Positions 46,014 through 55,734 of a stretch of 64,000 nt of DNA are shown in pieces (positions within the stretch are counted from its first letter, which is position 1; the number at the start of each line of letters is the position of its first letter). Location of the stretch: NCBI GenBank assembly GCA_963732925.1, contig CAVTBJ010000008.1, positions 1 through 64,000 of the forward strand, given 5' to 3'. This stretch comes from DASZRZ01 sp963732925. GTDB taxonomy: Bacteria > Acidobacteriota > Terriglobia > Terriglobales > Acidobacteriaceae. The notes beneath the pieces are model-generated. The model was given only the letters and a program-made list of their open reading frames with translations. It was not told the origin of the DNA and did no database searches. A program made the translations under genes and the position numbers.

Positions 46014-46136
46014 ATGCGATACGGATTTCGGCATAGCATCTATCTGGCACTCGGTTTCTGGCTGGCGCGCAGGCTCTTCCAGCGGCAAACGGTGGTGGTG
46101 GATCCGATGGCCCGGCTGCGAAGCGCGGGCTTCTAG
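46014..46136 (+). CDS. 40-aa small basic membrane-like protein
   Basis: ATG 46014 with GGGGAAGGA upstream. RHSIYLALGFWLARRLF is amphipathic/hydrophobic with Arg pairs; the C-terminal half contains VVVDPMARLRSAGF. A strong ribosome site is the main evidence. No family recognised. Confidence 0.45.
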   Translation: MRYGFRHSIYLALGFWLARRLFQRQTVVVDPMARLRSAGF

Positions 46137-46477
46137 GAACCTGCCCCGGTTGTTGCGCCCTCCACATAGCTCCTGGTCTGATCCGCCCGGATCTACTTGC
46201 CAGGGATGTGGGGGTTCGATGCTGTGTCCCATCGCCAGCGGGCAACTTTCCGGGCGAGCCGCATGCCCAGGCCAATGCACAGGCCCGATTGATAGCGGAC
46301 ATTTTTCCTGCGGCATCCACAGGCAACTTTCTCGTGCATAGCCGCATCCGACTGCGATTGCTTAGTGTGAGAGGGAATAGCCTCCTCCTCGCGGAGGGCT
46401 TCCCACTCCTGCTTCTCGATTCAGGCTCACCAGCGTTTGTCTCGAGTACAGGGGAAAGCTCAGGAGAAATCCCCAAT
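46137..46477. other. 341-bp leader of the TonB receptor operon, no riboswitch seen
   Basis: The region was checked for cobalamin and c-di-GMP riboswitch core motifs; no convincing match was found. Confidence 0.4.
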
Positions 46478-48511
46478 ATGCCACCATTACGGGAGCGCCC
46501 AGCCGTACCCGATTCGCACCGGTTTGGGGTCAGTGCCCTGGTGTTTTTTCTGGCGCTGTTCCCCTGCCTGCAACTATTTTGCGAGGCGCCGCAGCCTTCC
46601 GGTTCCACCCAGTTGAAGCAACTCACGCTGGAACAGCTCGGCGACCTGCACGTGGTCACCGCCTCCAAGGCGCCACAGCAGGTCCTGCGGACTCCGGCGG
46701 CGGTCTACGTAATTACCCAGGACGACATTCAGCGCTCCGGCGCCAAGAGTCTGCCGGACATCCTTCGCCTCGCGCCCGGGGTGGAGGTGGCGCAAATTGA
46801 TTCCTCCACATTTTCCGTTGGCATTCGCGGTTTCGGGAGCCGGCTGGCCCGGTCGGTGCTGGTATTGATCGACGGCCGGTCGGTTTACACCCCGCTGTTT
46901 GCCGGCGTGTACTGGGAAATGCAGGATACGCTCCTGCAGGACATCGACCGGATCGAAGTGATTCGCGGGCCTGGGGCGACGCTATGGGGATCTAATGCCG
47001 TCAACGGGGTGATTAACATCATCACCAAGGACGCCCATGAGACTCAGGGCACCAGCGTTGAGGTCGGAGGCGGCAGCGTTGACCAGGGCTTTCTAAGCGC
47101 CCGTTATGGCGGGCAGTGGAACGGCGTGAGCTACCGGGTGTGGGGCAAGGGCTTCACCCGAGGGCCGCAATTCCATCCCAATGGCGACAATTTCGATGAC
47201 TGGAGGCGGGGACAGTTCGGCTTCCGCTCCGATTGGAACCGGGGACGCGATCAATTCACTCTGCAGAGCGACTACTACACCAGCGCCGTGGGAGAAAGCC
47301 TGAACGTCAGCACCTATTCCCCTCCCGCAATCACGGCGGTCGAGCGGAATATCGCCCTCTCCGGCGGCAACGTGATGATGCGCTGGAAGCGGGACCTGAG
47401 CGGAAACTCCAATTTCACTTTGCAGGCATATTTTGACCGCACCAACCGCCGCGACATCAACTACGGGGAAGTGCGCAATACCTTCGACGTCGATTTTGTT
47501 CACCACATCAGCGGGCACGGCTATGACCTGAACTGGGGCGTGGGGGCACGCATCAGCCCGTCGGATTATACGCAGGTGGTCCCGACGGTGGACTTTATTC
47601 CCCACCAGCAAACCTACAACCTGTTTAGCGCATTTGTTGAGAACCAGTTCACCCTCGCCCCCGACCGGCTTTTCTTTACCGTCGGCACCAAGCTGGAACA
47701 CAATAGTTTCAGCGGCTTTGAAGTTCAGCCCAGCGGCCGGCTGCTGTGGACTCCCAGCAAGCGGCAAAGCGTGTGGGCGGCGGTGACGCGGGCCGTGCGC
47801 ACGCCCTCGCGGGTCGAACAGGGATTCCGCTATACCTCTCTGATCGTTCCGGCGCTACCGCTCTATGTCCGCCTGGTGGGCGATGGAGGCTTCACATCCG
47901 AACAGATGCTGGGCTATGAACTGGGATACCGCGCGCTGTTGGGAGCAGCCCTTTACATCGATGTGGCGGCTTTCTACAATCAATACACCGACCTGTTGAG
48001 CGTAGAGGCGAGTCCACTCCTTGTGGAAACTAATCCAGGTCCACCGCATCTGATTCTCCCCCTGCTGTTGCGCAACGGACTCAAGGGCGAAACCCGGGGC
48101 GTCGAGATTGCGCCAATCTGGAACGTCACCGATCGCCTGCGGCTGCGAGGCTCCTACTCCTTTCTGAATCTGAATACGCGGCTGCAGCCGGGCAGCATTG
48201 ACGCTTCCACAGTCGGCCAAACAGAAGGGGCCAGTCCCGCGCACATGGCGACGATGCAGTCTTTTTTGCGGCTGCCGGCGAACTTCGAACTGGACCTCAC
48301 CCTCCGCTATGTGAGCGCCCTTAAGAATCCCGTGGTGGATGCTTACACCACGGCGGACGCGCGCCTGGGTTGGGGTCTCAGCGAACACGTGGGTCTGAGC
48401 ATTGCCGGCCGGAACCTGTTTCAATCTTCCCATGTCGAATTCACCGGCTTCCCCGGACCCCCGGTCGAAATTAAGAGAAGTGTGTACGCGCAGATTACCT
48501 ACACCCACTGA
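46478..48511 (+). CDS. TonB-dependent outer-membrane receptor
   Basis: 677 aa from ATG 46478 (AGGAG upstream). An N-terminal hydrophobic signal (FGVSALVFFLALFPCLQLF) precedes a plug domain (VVTASKAPQQVLRTPAAVYVI, then IRGFGSRLARSVLVLIDGRS and RIEVIRGPGATLWGSNAVNGVINI) and a 22-strand barrel ending with an aromatic-hydrophobic strand. The plug is of the FecA/CirA/BtuB type. No TonB box could be assigned. It heads an operon with YfiR and a histidine kinase, so it may take part in signalling as well as uptake. Confidence 0.92.
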   Translation: MPPLRERPAVPDSHRFGVSALVFFLALFPCLQLFCEAPQPSGSTQLKQLTLEQLGDLHVVTASKAPQQVLRTPAAVYVITQDDIQRSGAKSLPDILRLAPGVEVAQIDSSTFSVGIRGFGSRLARSVLVLIDGRSVYTPLFAGVYWEMQDTLLQDIDRIEVIRGPGATLWGSNAVNGVINIITKDAHETQGTSVEVGGGSVDQGFLSARYGGQWNGVSYRVWGKGFTRGPQFHPNGDNFDDWRRGQFGFRSDWNRGRDQFTLQSDYYTSAVGESLNVSTYSPPAITAVERNIALSGGNVMMRWKRDLSGNSNFTLQAYFDRTNRRDINYGEVRNTFDVDFVHHISGHGYDLNWGVGARISPSDYTQVVPTVDFIPHQQTYNLFSAFVENQFTLAPDRLFFTVGTKLEHNSFSGFEVQPSGRLLWTPSKRQSVWAAVTRAVRTPSRVEQGFRYTSLIVPALPLYVRLVGDGGFTSEQMLGYELGYRALLGAALYIDVAAFYNQYTDLLSVEASPLLVETNPGPPHLILPLLLRNGLKGETRGVEIAPIWNVTDRLRLRGSYSFLNLNTRLQPGSIDASTVGQTEGASPAHMATMQSFLRLPANFELDLTLRYVSALKNPVVDAYTTADARLGWGLSEHVGLSIAGRNLFQSSHVEFTGFPGPPVEIKRSVYAQITYTH

Positions 48512-48541
48512 CGAAAGCTGCCCGGGATGAACCGGCCCTGA

Positions 48542-49147
48542 ATGAAGCCGAAGCCGAAGAGCGAGCGACGCCGGACGCAGTCCCCCTCAGGCGGGATCTG
48601 GCGGAACGCCCATGCCCTGCGTTCGCGGGCAGCTCTGGTTCTGGCCGTGGTCTGCCTGCTGAGCGGATATGGACGAGCGCAGCACACGGAATATGAAGTG
48701 AAAGCTGTTTACCTTTACCAGTTCGGCAGATTTGTTCACTGGCCGGACACCAGCGGCAATAATTTTCCCATCTGTGTTCTAGGTTACGACCCGTTCGGCC
48801 CGGTTCTCGATTCGACGGTGGACGGCGAAAGCCTGGAAGGGAAGAAACTTTCTGTGCGGCGGGTTTCCAGCGCACAGCAGGCTGCCGATTGCCGGATTCT
48901 GTTTGTCAGTTCGTCCGAGCAGCACCGTCTGGAATCCATCTTCTCGGCGCTCTCGGACAAGCCCGTGCTGACGGTCAGCGATATCGGAGGGTTTTGCGAC
49001 CGCGGCGGAATGATTCAGTTCGTTTTGGAAGGAGAACGAGTCCGGTTTGAAGTAAATCGTGCGGCGGCGGAGCGCGTGGGCCTGACCTTCAGCTCCGATC
49101 TGCTGCGAGTTGCCATGCTCGTCAAGAACAACCGTCCGGGACCGTGA
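48542..49147 (+). CDS. YfiR-family periplasmic protein (DUF4154)
   Basis: 201 aa. After an Arg-rich start and a signal-like helix (ALVLAVVCLLSGYGRAQ), the mature part shows EYEVKAVYLYQFGRFVHWP, ICVLGYDPFGPVLDS, CRILFVSSSE and VGLTFSSDLLRVAMLV, the YfiR layout. Known: in Pseudomonas, YfiR holds the diguanylate cyclase YfiN inactive in the periplasm. Here the next gene (5 bp away) encodes a histidine kinase with a similar periplasmic domain, which suggests YfiR controls a kinase in this organism. Confidence 0.88.
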   Translation: MKPKPKSERRRTQSPSGGIWRNAHALRSRAALVLAVVCLLSGYGRAQHTEYEVKAVYLYQFGRFVHWPDTSGNNFPICVLGYDPFGPVLDSTVDGESLEGKKLSVRRVSSAQQAADCRILFVSSSEQHRLESIFSALSDKPVLTVSDIGGFCDRGGMIQFVLEGERVRFEVNRAAAERVGLTFSSDLLRVAMLVKNNRPGP

Positions 49148-49151
49148 GCCT

Positions 49152-51368
49152 ATGCTGAGAAATCTGCCCATCTCCAGAAAGCTCACCTGGATGAACATGC
49201 TGGTGAGCGCTTCGGCGTTGCTGCTGGCCAGCACTGCATTCCTCGCCTACGACCAGACCAACGTGCGGACCGACCTGCTGCGGAGTCTTTCCACACAGGC
49301 CCAGGTGATCGGCTCGAACAGTATTTCGCCCCTGGTGTTCAACGATCCCGAAGCGGCCCGCAATACTCTTTCCTCGCTGCGGAATTCCCCTAACATTCTG
49401 GCCGCGGCGATCTTTGGACCTGACGGACACGCGTTTGCCGAGTATGCCCAGAGTGGCACGGCAACTAAGATCCCGTTGCCGGCTATCCCACAGCGCGAAA
49501 GCGAAGTGTACGCCTTCCACGATGGGGAAGTTGTGCTGGCACGACGCATCGAAATGGATGGAAGGCCGGTGGGAACCGTGGTGTTGCGCGCCGAAGCCAC
49601 TCAGTTGGCCACTCACCTGAAGCAATACCTGAGAATTGTTGGGCTGGTTCTGGTCCTCTCCCTGGGCGCCGCCTTGCTGGTCTCCTCCAGCTTCCGGCGC
49701 GAGGTGGCGGCGCCGATCATTCAGCTTGCAGAGACAGCGCGGCATGTCTCCCGCGACAAGGACTATTCCGTGCGGGTTCCCGCTACGGCGAGCGGGGACG
49801 AAATTGCCGTGCTGATTGAGGCATTCAATGAAATGCTGGGGGAAATTCACGCCCGGGATGCTGCGCTGGAACATGAGCGTGCCCGGCTTTCGGCCGTGTT
49901 CGATAATGCTCCGGTAGGGATCATATTCGCCGAGGCTCCCTCCGGACGCGTGATTCTGGGAAACCGGCGGGCCGAAGCGATTCTGCGGCACCCCATCTAC
50001 TTGTCGCCGGCTCAGGACCCGAGCCAGTCGGCGCCGGCTTCTCCGCAGCGGGGACGCTTCGAGCAGGATCAATTTCCCCTGGCCCGCGCCGTTGGCGGGG
50101 AGGTGGTCCGCGACGAAGAATTCCAGTATTTGTGTGGAGATAACCAGCTGCGGTGGATCCGCGCCAGCGCCGCCCCCATCCGTAACCGCAAGGGTAAGAT
50201 TGTGGCGGGCGTCGTGGCCTTCAGCGATATCGAGAAGGCGAAACGGGCAGAAGAGGAACTGCGCCAGGCTTACAACCGGCTGGCCATTGCGCGGGAAACG
50301 GCGCAAATGGGGGATTGGGAATGGGACCTGAGCGAAGATCGCATCTATCTCTCGCAAGAGGCGCAGGCACAGCACGGCTTCCTTCCCGGGACCTTCGACG
50401 GCCGGTTTTCCACCTGGATGCAGGCCATCTATCCCGCCGACCGGCAGCGCGTGCAGCAGGAATTGCTGGCGGCCCGCCACCGCGGCGCCGATTATGAGCG
50501 CGATTACCGGGTCAGCGGGCGCGATGGCCGGCTTCGCTGGGTGTTCTCCAAGGCTAACCATCAGAACGCCGCGGAAGGAATCCCGGAGAAACTCATGGGA
50601 GTATGCATGGACGTGACCGCCGCCCGGCATGCCCAGGACGCTCTAATCCAGTCGGAAAAACTCGCGGCAGCGGGCAGGCTGGCTGCGTCCATCTCTCACG
50701 AGATCAATAATCCCCTGGAAAGCATCACGAACCTGCTCTACCTGATTTCCAGCGACCCGGCGCTCCCCGAAAAAACCCGCGTCTACGTCGAGCAGGCGGA
50801 GCAGGAATTAGCTCGCGTCTCTCAGATTGCCTCCCAGACCTTGCGCTTCTACCGTCAGTCCACCAAGCCAACTTCCGCCGACCTGGGAACCTTGCTGGAC
50901 TCCGTGCTGGCCCTGTTGCGCGGGCGGCTTGCCAATATGCCCATTGAAGTGGTGCAGCAGTACCGGGCCGCCACACCCCTGTTTTGCTTCGAAGGAGAAC
51001 TCCGGCAGGTGTTTGCCAACCTGCTCGGCAACGCTGTGGATGCCATGGGAACCCAGCAGGGACGCCTGGTTCTGCGCACGTCCGAGTCCCGGAACTGGAA
51101 AACCGGCGCTGCCGGGATTCGCGTTTCCATCGCGGACACGGGAACCGGCATGATGCCGGAAACCCTGAGGCGGGTCTTCGAACCTTTCTATTCCACTAAA
51201 GGAACCCGAGGAACCGGGCTGGGGCTCTGGGTCAGCAAGGAAATTGTCGTGAAGCACCGCGGAACCGTGCAGGTACGCAGCAAATCGGGACGAGGCACGG
51301 TGTTCTCTATCTTCTTTCCCTTCGCCGGAGTCGCCGAAAGCTCCAAGTCCGAAGGCGCCGGCGGCTAG
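49152..51368 (+). CDS. Sensor histidine kinase with periplasmic CHASE8-like domain, HAMP, PAS
   Basis: 738 aa from ATG 49152. First TM about 14-34 (MNMLVSASALLLASTAFLA), periplasmic part to about 155, second TM (IVGLVLVLSLGAALLVSS), HAMP (to about 250), two PAS regions (about 255-380 and 385-490) and HisKA with ISHEINNPLE (His516). The ATPase has NLLGNAVDAMG (N box) and IADTGTGM and GTRGTGLGLW (G boxes). The periplasmic part (SISPLVFNDPEAARNTLSSL) resembles the CHASE8 sensor of YfiN. No response regulator is adjacent. Likely regulated by the upstream YfiR. Confidence 0.88.
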   Translation: MLRNLPISRKLTWMNMLVSASALLLASTAFLAYDQTNVRTDLLRSLSTQAQVIGSNSISPLVFNDPEAARNTLSSLRNSPNILAAAIFGPDGHAFAEYAQSGTATKIPLPAIPQRESEVYAFHDGEVVLARRIEMDGRPVGTVVLRAEATQLATHLKQYLRIVGLVLVLSLGAALLVSSSFRREVAAPIIQLAETARHVSRDKDYSVRVPATASGDEIAVLIEAFNEMLGEIHARDAALEHERARLSAVFDNAPVGIIFAEAPSGRVILGNRRAEAILRHPIYLSPAQDPSQSAPASPQRGRFEQDQFPLARAVGGEVVRDEEFQYLCGDNQLRWIRASAAPIRNRKGKIVAGVVAFSDIEKAKRAEEELRQAYNRLAIARETAQMGDWEWDLSEDRIYLSQEAQAQHGFLPGTFDGRFSTWMQAIYPADRQRVQQELLAARHRGADYERDYRVSGRDGRLRWVFSKANHQNAAEGIPEKLMGVCMDVTAARHAQDALIQSEKLAAAGRLAASISHEINNPLESITNLLYLISSDPALPEKTRVYVEQAEQELARVSQIASQTLRFYRQSTKPTSADLGTLLDSVLALLRGRLANMPIEVVQQYRAATPLFCFEGELRQVFANLLGNAVDAMGTQQGRLVLRTSESRNWKTGAAGIRVSIADTGTGMMPETLRRVFEPFYSTKGTRGTGLGLWVSKEIVVKHRGTVQVRSKSGRGTVFSIFFPFAGVAESSKSEGAGG

Positions 51369-51450
51369 ACCGCTGGCCCGCTCGCCACAGCAACCGCCAG
51401 GCACACCGTCCCGGCAGGGGACCACTCGGGGAACTCTCCGGAGAGGGACG

Positions 51451-52701
51451 CTACAGCGAGCTCATGTTGGCAAGGAACTGGCCGTTGCTTTTGGTCTTGC
51501 TCAGCTTGTCAATGAGCAGTTCCATGGCCTCTACCGGGGAGAGCGGGTTCAGCACCTTGCGCAATACCCAGATGCGGGCCAGATCCTCCTTGGGAATCAG
51601 CATCTCTTCCTTGCGGGTGCCGGAGCGCTGGATGTCGATCGCCGGGAATACGCGCTTATCGACCAGCTTGCGGTCGAGAATGATTTCCATGTTGCCGGTG
51701 CCTTTGAACTCCTCGAAGATCACGTCATCCATGCGCGACCCGGTATCGATCAGGGCGGTGGCGCAGATGGTCAGCGAACCGCCTTCTTCAATATTGCGGG
51801 CGGCGCCGAAAAAGCGCTTGGGCCGCTGCAGAGCGTTGGAATCCACGCCGCCTGAGAGCACCTTGCCGGAGGGTGGAACAATCGTGTTGTAGGCGCGCGC
51901 CAGACGGGTAATGGAATCCAGCAGAATCACCACGTCGCGCTTGTGCTCCACGAGGCGCTTGGCCTTTTCGATCACCATCTCCGCCACCTGTACGTGACGC
52001 GCGGCAGGCTCATCGAAGGTCGAGCTGATCACCTCGCCCTTCACCGAACGCTGCATATCGGTCACTTCCTCGGGGCGCTCGTCGATGAGGAGCACAATGA
52101 GGACCACTTCGGGATGGTTGGTGGTAATGGAGTTGGCCAGGTTCTGCAGCAGCATGGTCTTGCCGGTGCGGGGCGGAGCCACAATCAGTCCGCGCTGCCC
52201 TTTGCCCACCGGCGTGAGCAGGTCCATCACCCGGGCGCTCACGTTCTCCGACGTCGTCTCCAGCTTGATGCGCTCCTGGGGATACAGCGGCGTGAGGTTG
52301 TCGAACAGGATCTTGTTGCGCGCCTCTTCCGGTGATTCGAAGTTGACGGCCTCGATCTTGACCAGCGCAAAGTACTTCTCGCCCTCATGCGGAGGACGCA
52401 CCTGACCGCTGATGGTATCGCCGGTCTTCAGGTCGAACTTGCGGATCTGCGACGGCGAGACGTAAATGTCGTCCGGGCCGGGCAAGTAGTTGTAGTCGGG
52501 CGAGCGCAGGAAGCCGTAGCCATCGGGCAGGATTTCCAATACGCCTTCCGCAAAGATGTGTCCTTCTTTTTCGCTCTGTGCCTGCAGGATCTTGAAGATG
52601 AGGTCCTGCTTGCGGAGCCCGCTGGCTCCCGGCAGATCAAGCGTCCGAGCAATACGGGTAAGCTCGGTGATGTTCTTCTCTTTCAGTTCCGAGATGGTCA
52701 T
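51451..52701 (-). CDS. rho: Transcription termination factor Rho
   Basis: 416 aa, the usual length. The N-terminal helix bundle (MTISELKEKNITELTRIAR), RNA-binding OB domain (ILPDGYGFLRSPDYNYLPG) and ATPase domain with Walker A APPRTGKT (175-182), Walker B VVLIVLLIDERPEEVTD and secondary RNA site GKVLSGGVD are all visible. Hexameric helicase that ends transcripts at rut sites. Its presence makes Rho-dependent ends likely for genes here without T-runs. Confidence 0.98.
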   Translation of the reverse strand: MTISELKEKNITELTRIARTLDLPGASGLRKQDLIFKILQAQSEKEGHIFAEGVLEILPDGYGFLRSPDYNYLPGPDDIYVSPSQIRKFDLKTGDTISGQVRPPHEGEKYFALVKIEAVNFESPEEARNKILFDNLTPLYPQERIKLETTSENVSARVMDLLTPVGKGQRGLIVAPPRTGKTMLLQNLANSITTNHPEVVLIVLLIDERPEEVTDMQRSVKGEVISSTFDEPAARHVQVAEMVIEKAKRLVEHKRDVVILLDSITRLARAYNTIVPPSGKVLSGGVDSNALQRPKRFFGAARNIEEGGSLTICATALIDTGSRMDDVIFEEFKGTGNMEIILDRKLVDKRVFPAIDIQRSGTRKEEMLIPKEDLARIWVLRKVLNPLSPVEAMELLIDKLSKTKSNGQFLANMSSL

Positions 52702-52793
52702 GTTCTACCTGGCTAAAGGGGATTTTTTCACGAGGAGGGTCAGAAAATGCACGGCGCGCCGGAAGGCAGGGGCGCGCGAAATAAAGCTATTCG

Positions 52794-53012
52794 CTACGCA
52801 GCCCGCCGCTGCGCCTCTCCTGCCGGCATCACCAATTCGCCGACTACGTCCTGCGGCTTGGATCGCGCAATCCGCCCGAGAACATCATTCATGGTCTCCT
52901 GGATGCGCGTGTTAGGCCGGTGAAACCTGCGCGTTGCCTTGGATGCAAGCTGGCAGAGCATATAACGATTCTGCATGGTGTGTAAAGTACCGAAAACCAG
53001 TCTGGAGCGCAT
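52794..53012 (-). CDS. Hypothetical protein, 72 aa, upstream of rho
   Basis: Start ATG 53012 chosen within a longer frame because the N-terminal extension lacks a ribosome site. The peptide TMQNRYMLCQLASKATRRFHR is basic and helical; the layout recalls RNA polymerase omega (RYxLvxxAxxRARxL) but is too divergent to call. It precedes rho by 92 bp on the same strand. Confidence 0.5.
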   Translation of the reverse strand: MRSRLVFGTLHTMQNRYMLCQLASKATRRFHRPNTRIQETMNDVLGRIARSKPQDVVGELVMPAGEAQRRAA

Positions 53013-53529
53013 AGCGCCTGTCTCCTTGGTCCGTGTCCCCGCGATTCCTGCATACAACTCCGCTGGCCCCCGCCAGCCTGGCGCTTCCCAGGAGGCCCGC
53101 ACACTGCCTTGTAAAGGGGGTCTACGGCTGGCTCTTGCGGCGGCCTCCTAAGATTTCCCTGCGCAGAGGCCCGACAATCGTATAGATGCAAACCTGGGAA
53201 TTAAGTTGCGGTAATTTTGAGGGACTTTCCCCGTGGATTAGCATCGATCCGCGATTCTACACTCCTGACAATTGTTCCTGCCGAAGCCGCGCCCGGATCA
53301 GGAACTCACCTCACTGCTCCCCGGCCTGCGGGTTCTGAAAGCCAGCCGGAAGCGCTTCTGTCCCGAACCTTGCAGCTGCCATTGTGCAGGCAGGCCAGCC
53401 TGGGCGGAATAACGATTCAGGTTCCGCCGGGCCCGCCCTGCTGCACAAGCTGGTTCCTCCGGGAATTTACCTGGCGCTAATACGCGACTGCTATACAGCA
53501 CTCATGCAAGCACCGTGGCGGCGGCCAGC
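53013..53529. other. 517-bp gap with no supported gene
   Basis: Open frames here lack ribosome sites and recognisable motifs. It presumably contains the promoters for the minus-strand rho operon and the plus-strand lipid cluster. Confidence 0.4.
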
Positions 53530-54711
53530 ATGAAAATCATGATTGCTTTCTTTGACGCCGGCGGAGGTCACCGCAGCGCTGCCAATGCCCTCACCGAGAT
53601 CGTAGCGCGCGAACAACGTCCCTGGGACGTGCAACTGCTCAACTTGCAGGAACATCTCGACGCGATCGATCCGTTCCTGCATCATACCGGGATTCGCCTG
53701 CAAGACATTTACAACCGGATGCTCACCTGTGGCTGGACCTTGGGCGCAACACAACTGCTACCGGCATTACAAGGTCTGATTCGGCTCTATCACGGCAAAA
53801 TCATCTCCCGCCTCACGGAATACTGGAAAGCGGAAAAACCCGACATGGTAATTTCCGTCATTCCTCACTTCAACCTGGCGCTGGTCCGCAGCGTGCACGC
53901 AGCACGCGCCGAAACTCCGTTCGTCACCCTCCTGACCGACCTGGCGGATTACCCGCCGCATTTCTGGATGGAACCCGAGAGCCAGTATCTGATCTGCGGC
54001 AGCCATCGCGCCTTGCAGCAGGCGCTCTCCATGGGGCATCCGCAAGAGCGCGTGTTTCGCACCTCGGGCATGATCCTGCACCCCCGCTTTTACGACTTCG
54101 CTCCGCTGGACCGCCGGGCAGAGCGCCAGCGACTGGGACTGGATCCCGATCTTCCCACCGGACTGGTGCTGTTCGGCGGACTCGGCGCCCCCGTGATGCT
54201 CGACATTGCCCACAGCCTGGACCGCTGCCGGGCCGCTTGCCAGTTCCTGTTTCTCTGCGGACACAACCAAAACCTTGCCAACAAGATTTCCGCCAGGAAG
54301 TGGAAGAAAAAGATCGTGGTCGAGGGCTTCACCCTGCAGGTTCCTTACTATATGCAGCTTTCCGATTTCTTCGTTGGCAAGCCGGGACCGGGGAGCATAA
54401 GTGAAGCCGTACATTTTCATCTGCCCGTCATCGTCGAGAAGAATGCCTGGACCTTGCCGCAGGAGCGCTATAACGCCGAGTGGATCCTGGAACACGGAGC
54501 GGGACTCGTTACCCGCAGTTTTCGCAATATCGGCGACCTGGTAAGCGGCATGCTTGCGGATCAAACCCTGGAGCAGCTCAAAAGCAATGCCGCCCGCATC
54601 GAAAACCGCGCCATCTTTGAAGTGCCGGGAATTCTCGAGCGGATCGCGCGCCAAGGCAGCCAAGGGGCTGAACAGCCTCTGGTTTCCAGTTCGCAGCCCG
54701 TGAGTGAATAG
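53530..54711 (+). CDS. MGDG-synthase/UgtP-like glycosyltransferase
   Basis: 393 aa from ATG 53530 (a GTG at 53515 is possible). N-terminal MKIMIAFFDAGGGHRSAANAL with the GGGH motif of monogalactosyl/glucosyl diacylglycerol synthases, PDMVISVIPHFN, then LTDLADYPPHFWM. The C-terminal donor-binding domain holds GFTLQVPYYMQLSDFFVGKPG and GSISEAVHFHLPVIVE. Known: such GT28 enzymes add sugars to diacylglycerol on the cytosolic side of the membrane. The next two genes also act on lipids, supporting a glycolipid role. Confidence 0.8.
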   Translation: MKIMIAFFDAGGGHRSAANALTEIVAREQRPWDVQLLNLQEHLDAIDPFLHHTGIRLQDIYNRMLTCGWTLGATQLLPALQGLIRLYHGKIISRLTEYWKAEKPDMVISVIPHFNLALVRSVHAARAETPFVTLLTDLADYPPHFWMEPESQYLICGSHRALQQALSMGHPQERVFRTSGMILHPRFYDFAPLDRRAERQRLGLDPDLPTGLVLFGGLGAPVMLDIAHSLDRCRAACQFLFLCGHNQNLANKISARKWKKKIVVEGFTLQVPYYMQLSDFFVGKPGPGSISEAVHFHLPVIVEKNAWTLPQERYNAEWILEHGAGLVTRSFRNIGDLVSGMLADQTLEQLKSNAARIENRAIFEVPGILERIARQGSQGAEQPLVSSSQPVSE

Positions 54712-54839
54712 AAGCTGCCCGGCCAGAACCTCTGTTCAACGTCCAGTAGCCAAGCAGTCACCAGCCATCCCCTACTTTCATCAAAACTTCACGCGACAGT
54801 CACCTGCGCTTAACACGCCTGCACTATAAACAGTGCAAC

Positions 54840-55649
54840 ATGGAAGTGTGCGACACGCTAATCCTTTCGGACCTGCACCTGGGGTCTGAGGTGAGCCGCG
54901 CCAAGGACGCCGTCCGGCTGCTGAAGCGAACCTGCTTCCAGCGGCTCATTCTCTTGGGAGACATCTTCTGCGACCTGAACTTCGGCCGCCTGAAGAAAGA
55001 CCACTGGCAGTTTCTTTCTTACATCCGCAAACTTTCCAACCCCAAGCGGAACGTGGAAGTGGTGTGGGTGGAAGGCAACCATGACCATGGCCTGTCTACT
55101 GTGATGTCGCACCTGGTGGGAGTGCGCGTCTACCGGGAATATGCCTGGCAGTTCCAGGGCAAGCGCTACTTGGCCATCCATGGACACCAGTTCGATCGCT
55201 TTCTGGTCAACAGCGCTGTACTGAGCAGCGTGGGAGCTAGAATTTACCTGGAATTGCAGAAGCTGGACCCGGGACGCAAACACTTCTCTCACCTGCTGGA
55301 CAAGTGGAACACGCGCTGGCTGCGGATGACGCCTAATGTGCTGGCAGGTGCGCTAGCCTACGCCCGGCAAAAGGGTGCCAACTTCGTCTTCTGCGGCCAC
55401 ACCCACCAGCCAATCTCCACAGAGCGAGACGGAATTTCGTATTTCAATTCCGGATCGTGGGTTCACGAGATCGCAACCTACATCACGGTGGATGGAGACG
55501 GGGCGGAAATCCGCGAGTACCAGCCAACCGGCGCCTCCGATTCGGATTCTACGGATCCGGATTCGCCGGGCGAAGAATCCGAAGTTGCCGACCCGGCAGA
55601 AGGCGACAACCCGGAAGAAGACGCCGCGGGAGTGGAACTGGCCTGGTGA
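54840..55649 (+). CDS. LpxH-like UDP-2,3-diacylglucosamine hydrolase / metallophosphoesterase
   Basis: 269 aa. Di-metal motifs: LSDLHLG (Asp, His), LGDIFCDL (Asp), GNHDHG (Asn, His), IHGHQFDR (His) and FCGHTHQP (His). The architecture matches LpxH/LpxH2-type enzymes of lipid A synthesis. The C-terminal about 45 residues are Asp/Glu-rich and not part of the fold. Without the lipid A operon nearby, a role as a general UDP-sugar lipid phosphoesterase is possible. Confidence 0.78.
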   Translation: MEVCDTLILSDLHLGSEVSRAKDAVRLLKRTCFQRLILLGDIFCDLNFGRLKKDHWQFLSYIRKLSNPKRNVEVVWVEGNHDHGLSTVMSHLVGVRVYREYAWQFQGKRYLAIHGHQFDRFLVNSAVLSSVGARIYLELQKLDPGRKHFSHLLDKWNTRWLRMTPNVLAGALAYARQKGANFVFCGHTHQPISTERDGISYFNSGSWVHEIATYITVDGDGAEIREYQPTGASDSDSTDPDSPGEESEVADPAEGDNPEEDAAGVELAW

Positions 55650-55734
55650 CCCCATCTTTCCCCCGCGCTTTTCCGCCGCTGCGGACGGAGATTCTCCACG
55701 CCCGGAAACCGGCAATCAGCTCGCTACGCCCGTC

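Noticed and set aside
46137..46477. Cobalamin or c-di-GMP riboswitch upstream of the TonB receptor
   Set aside because: Core conserved segments were not found on either strand.
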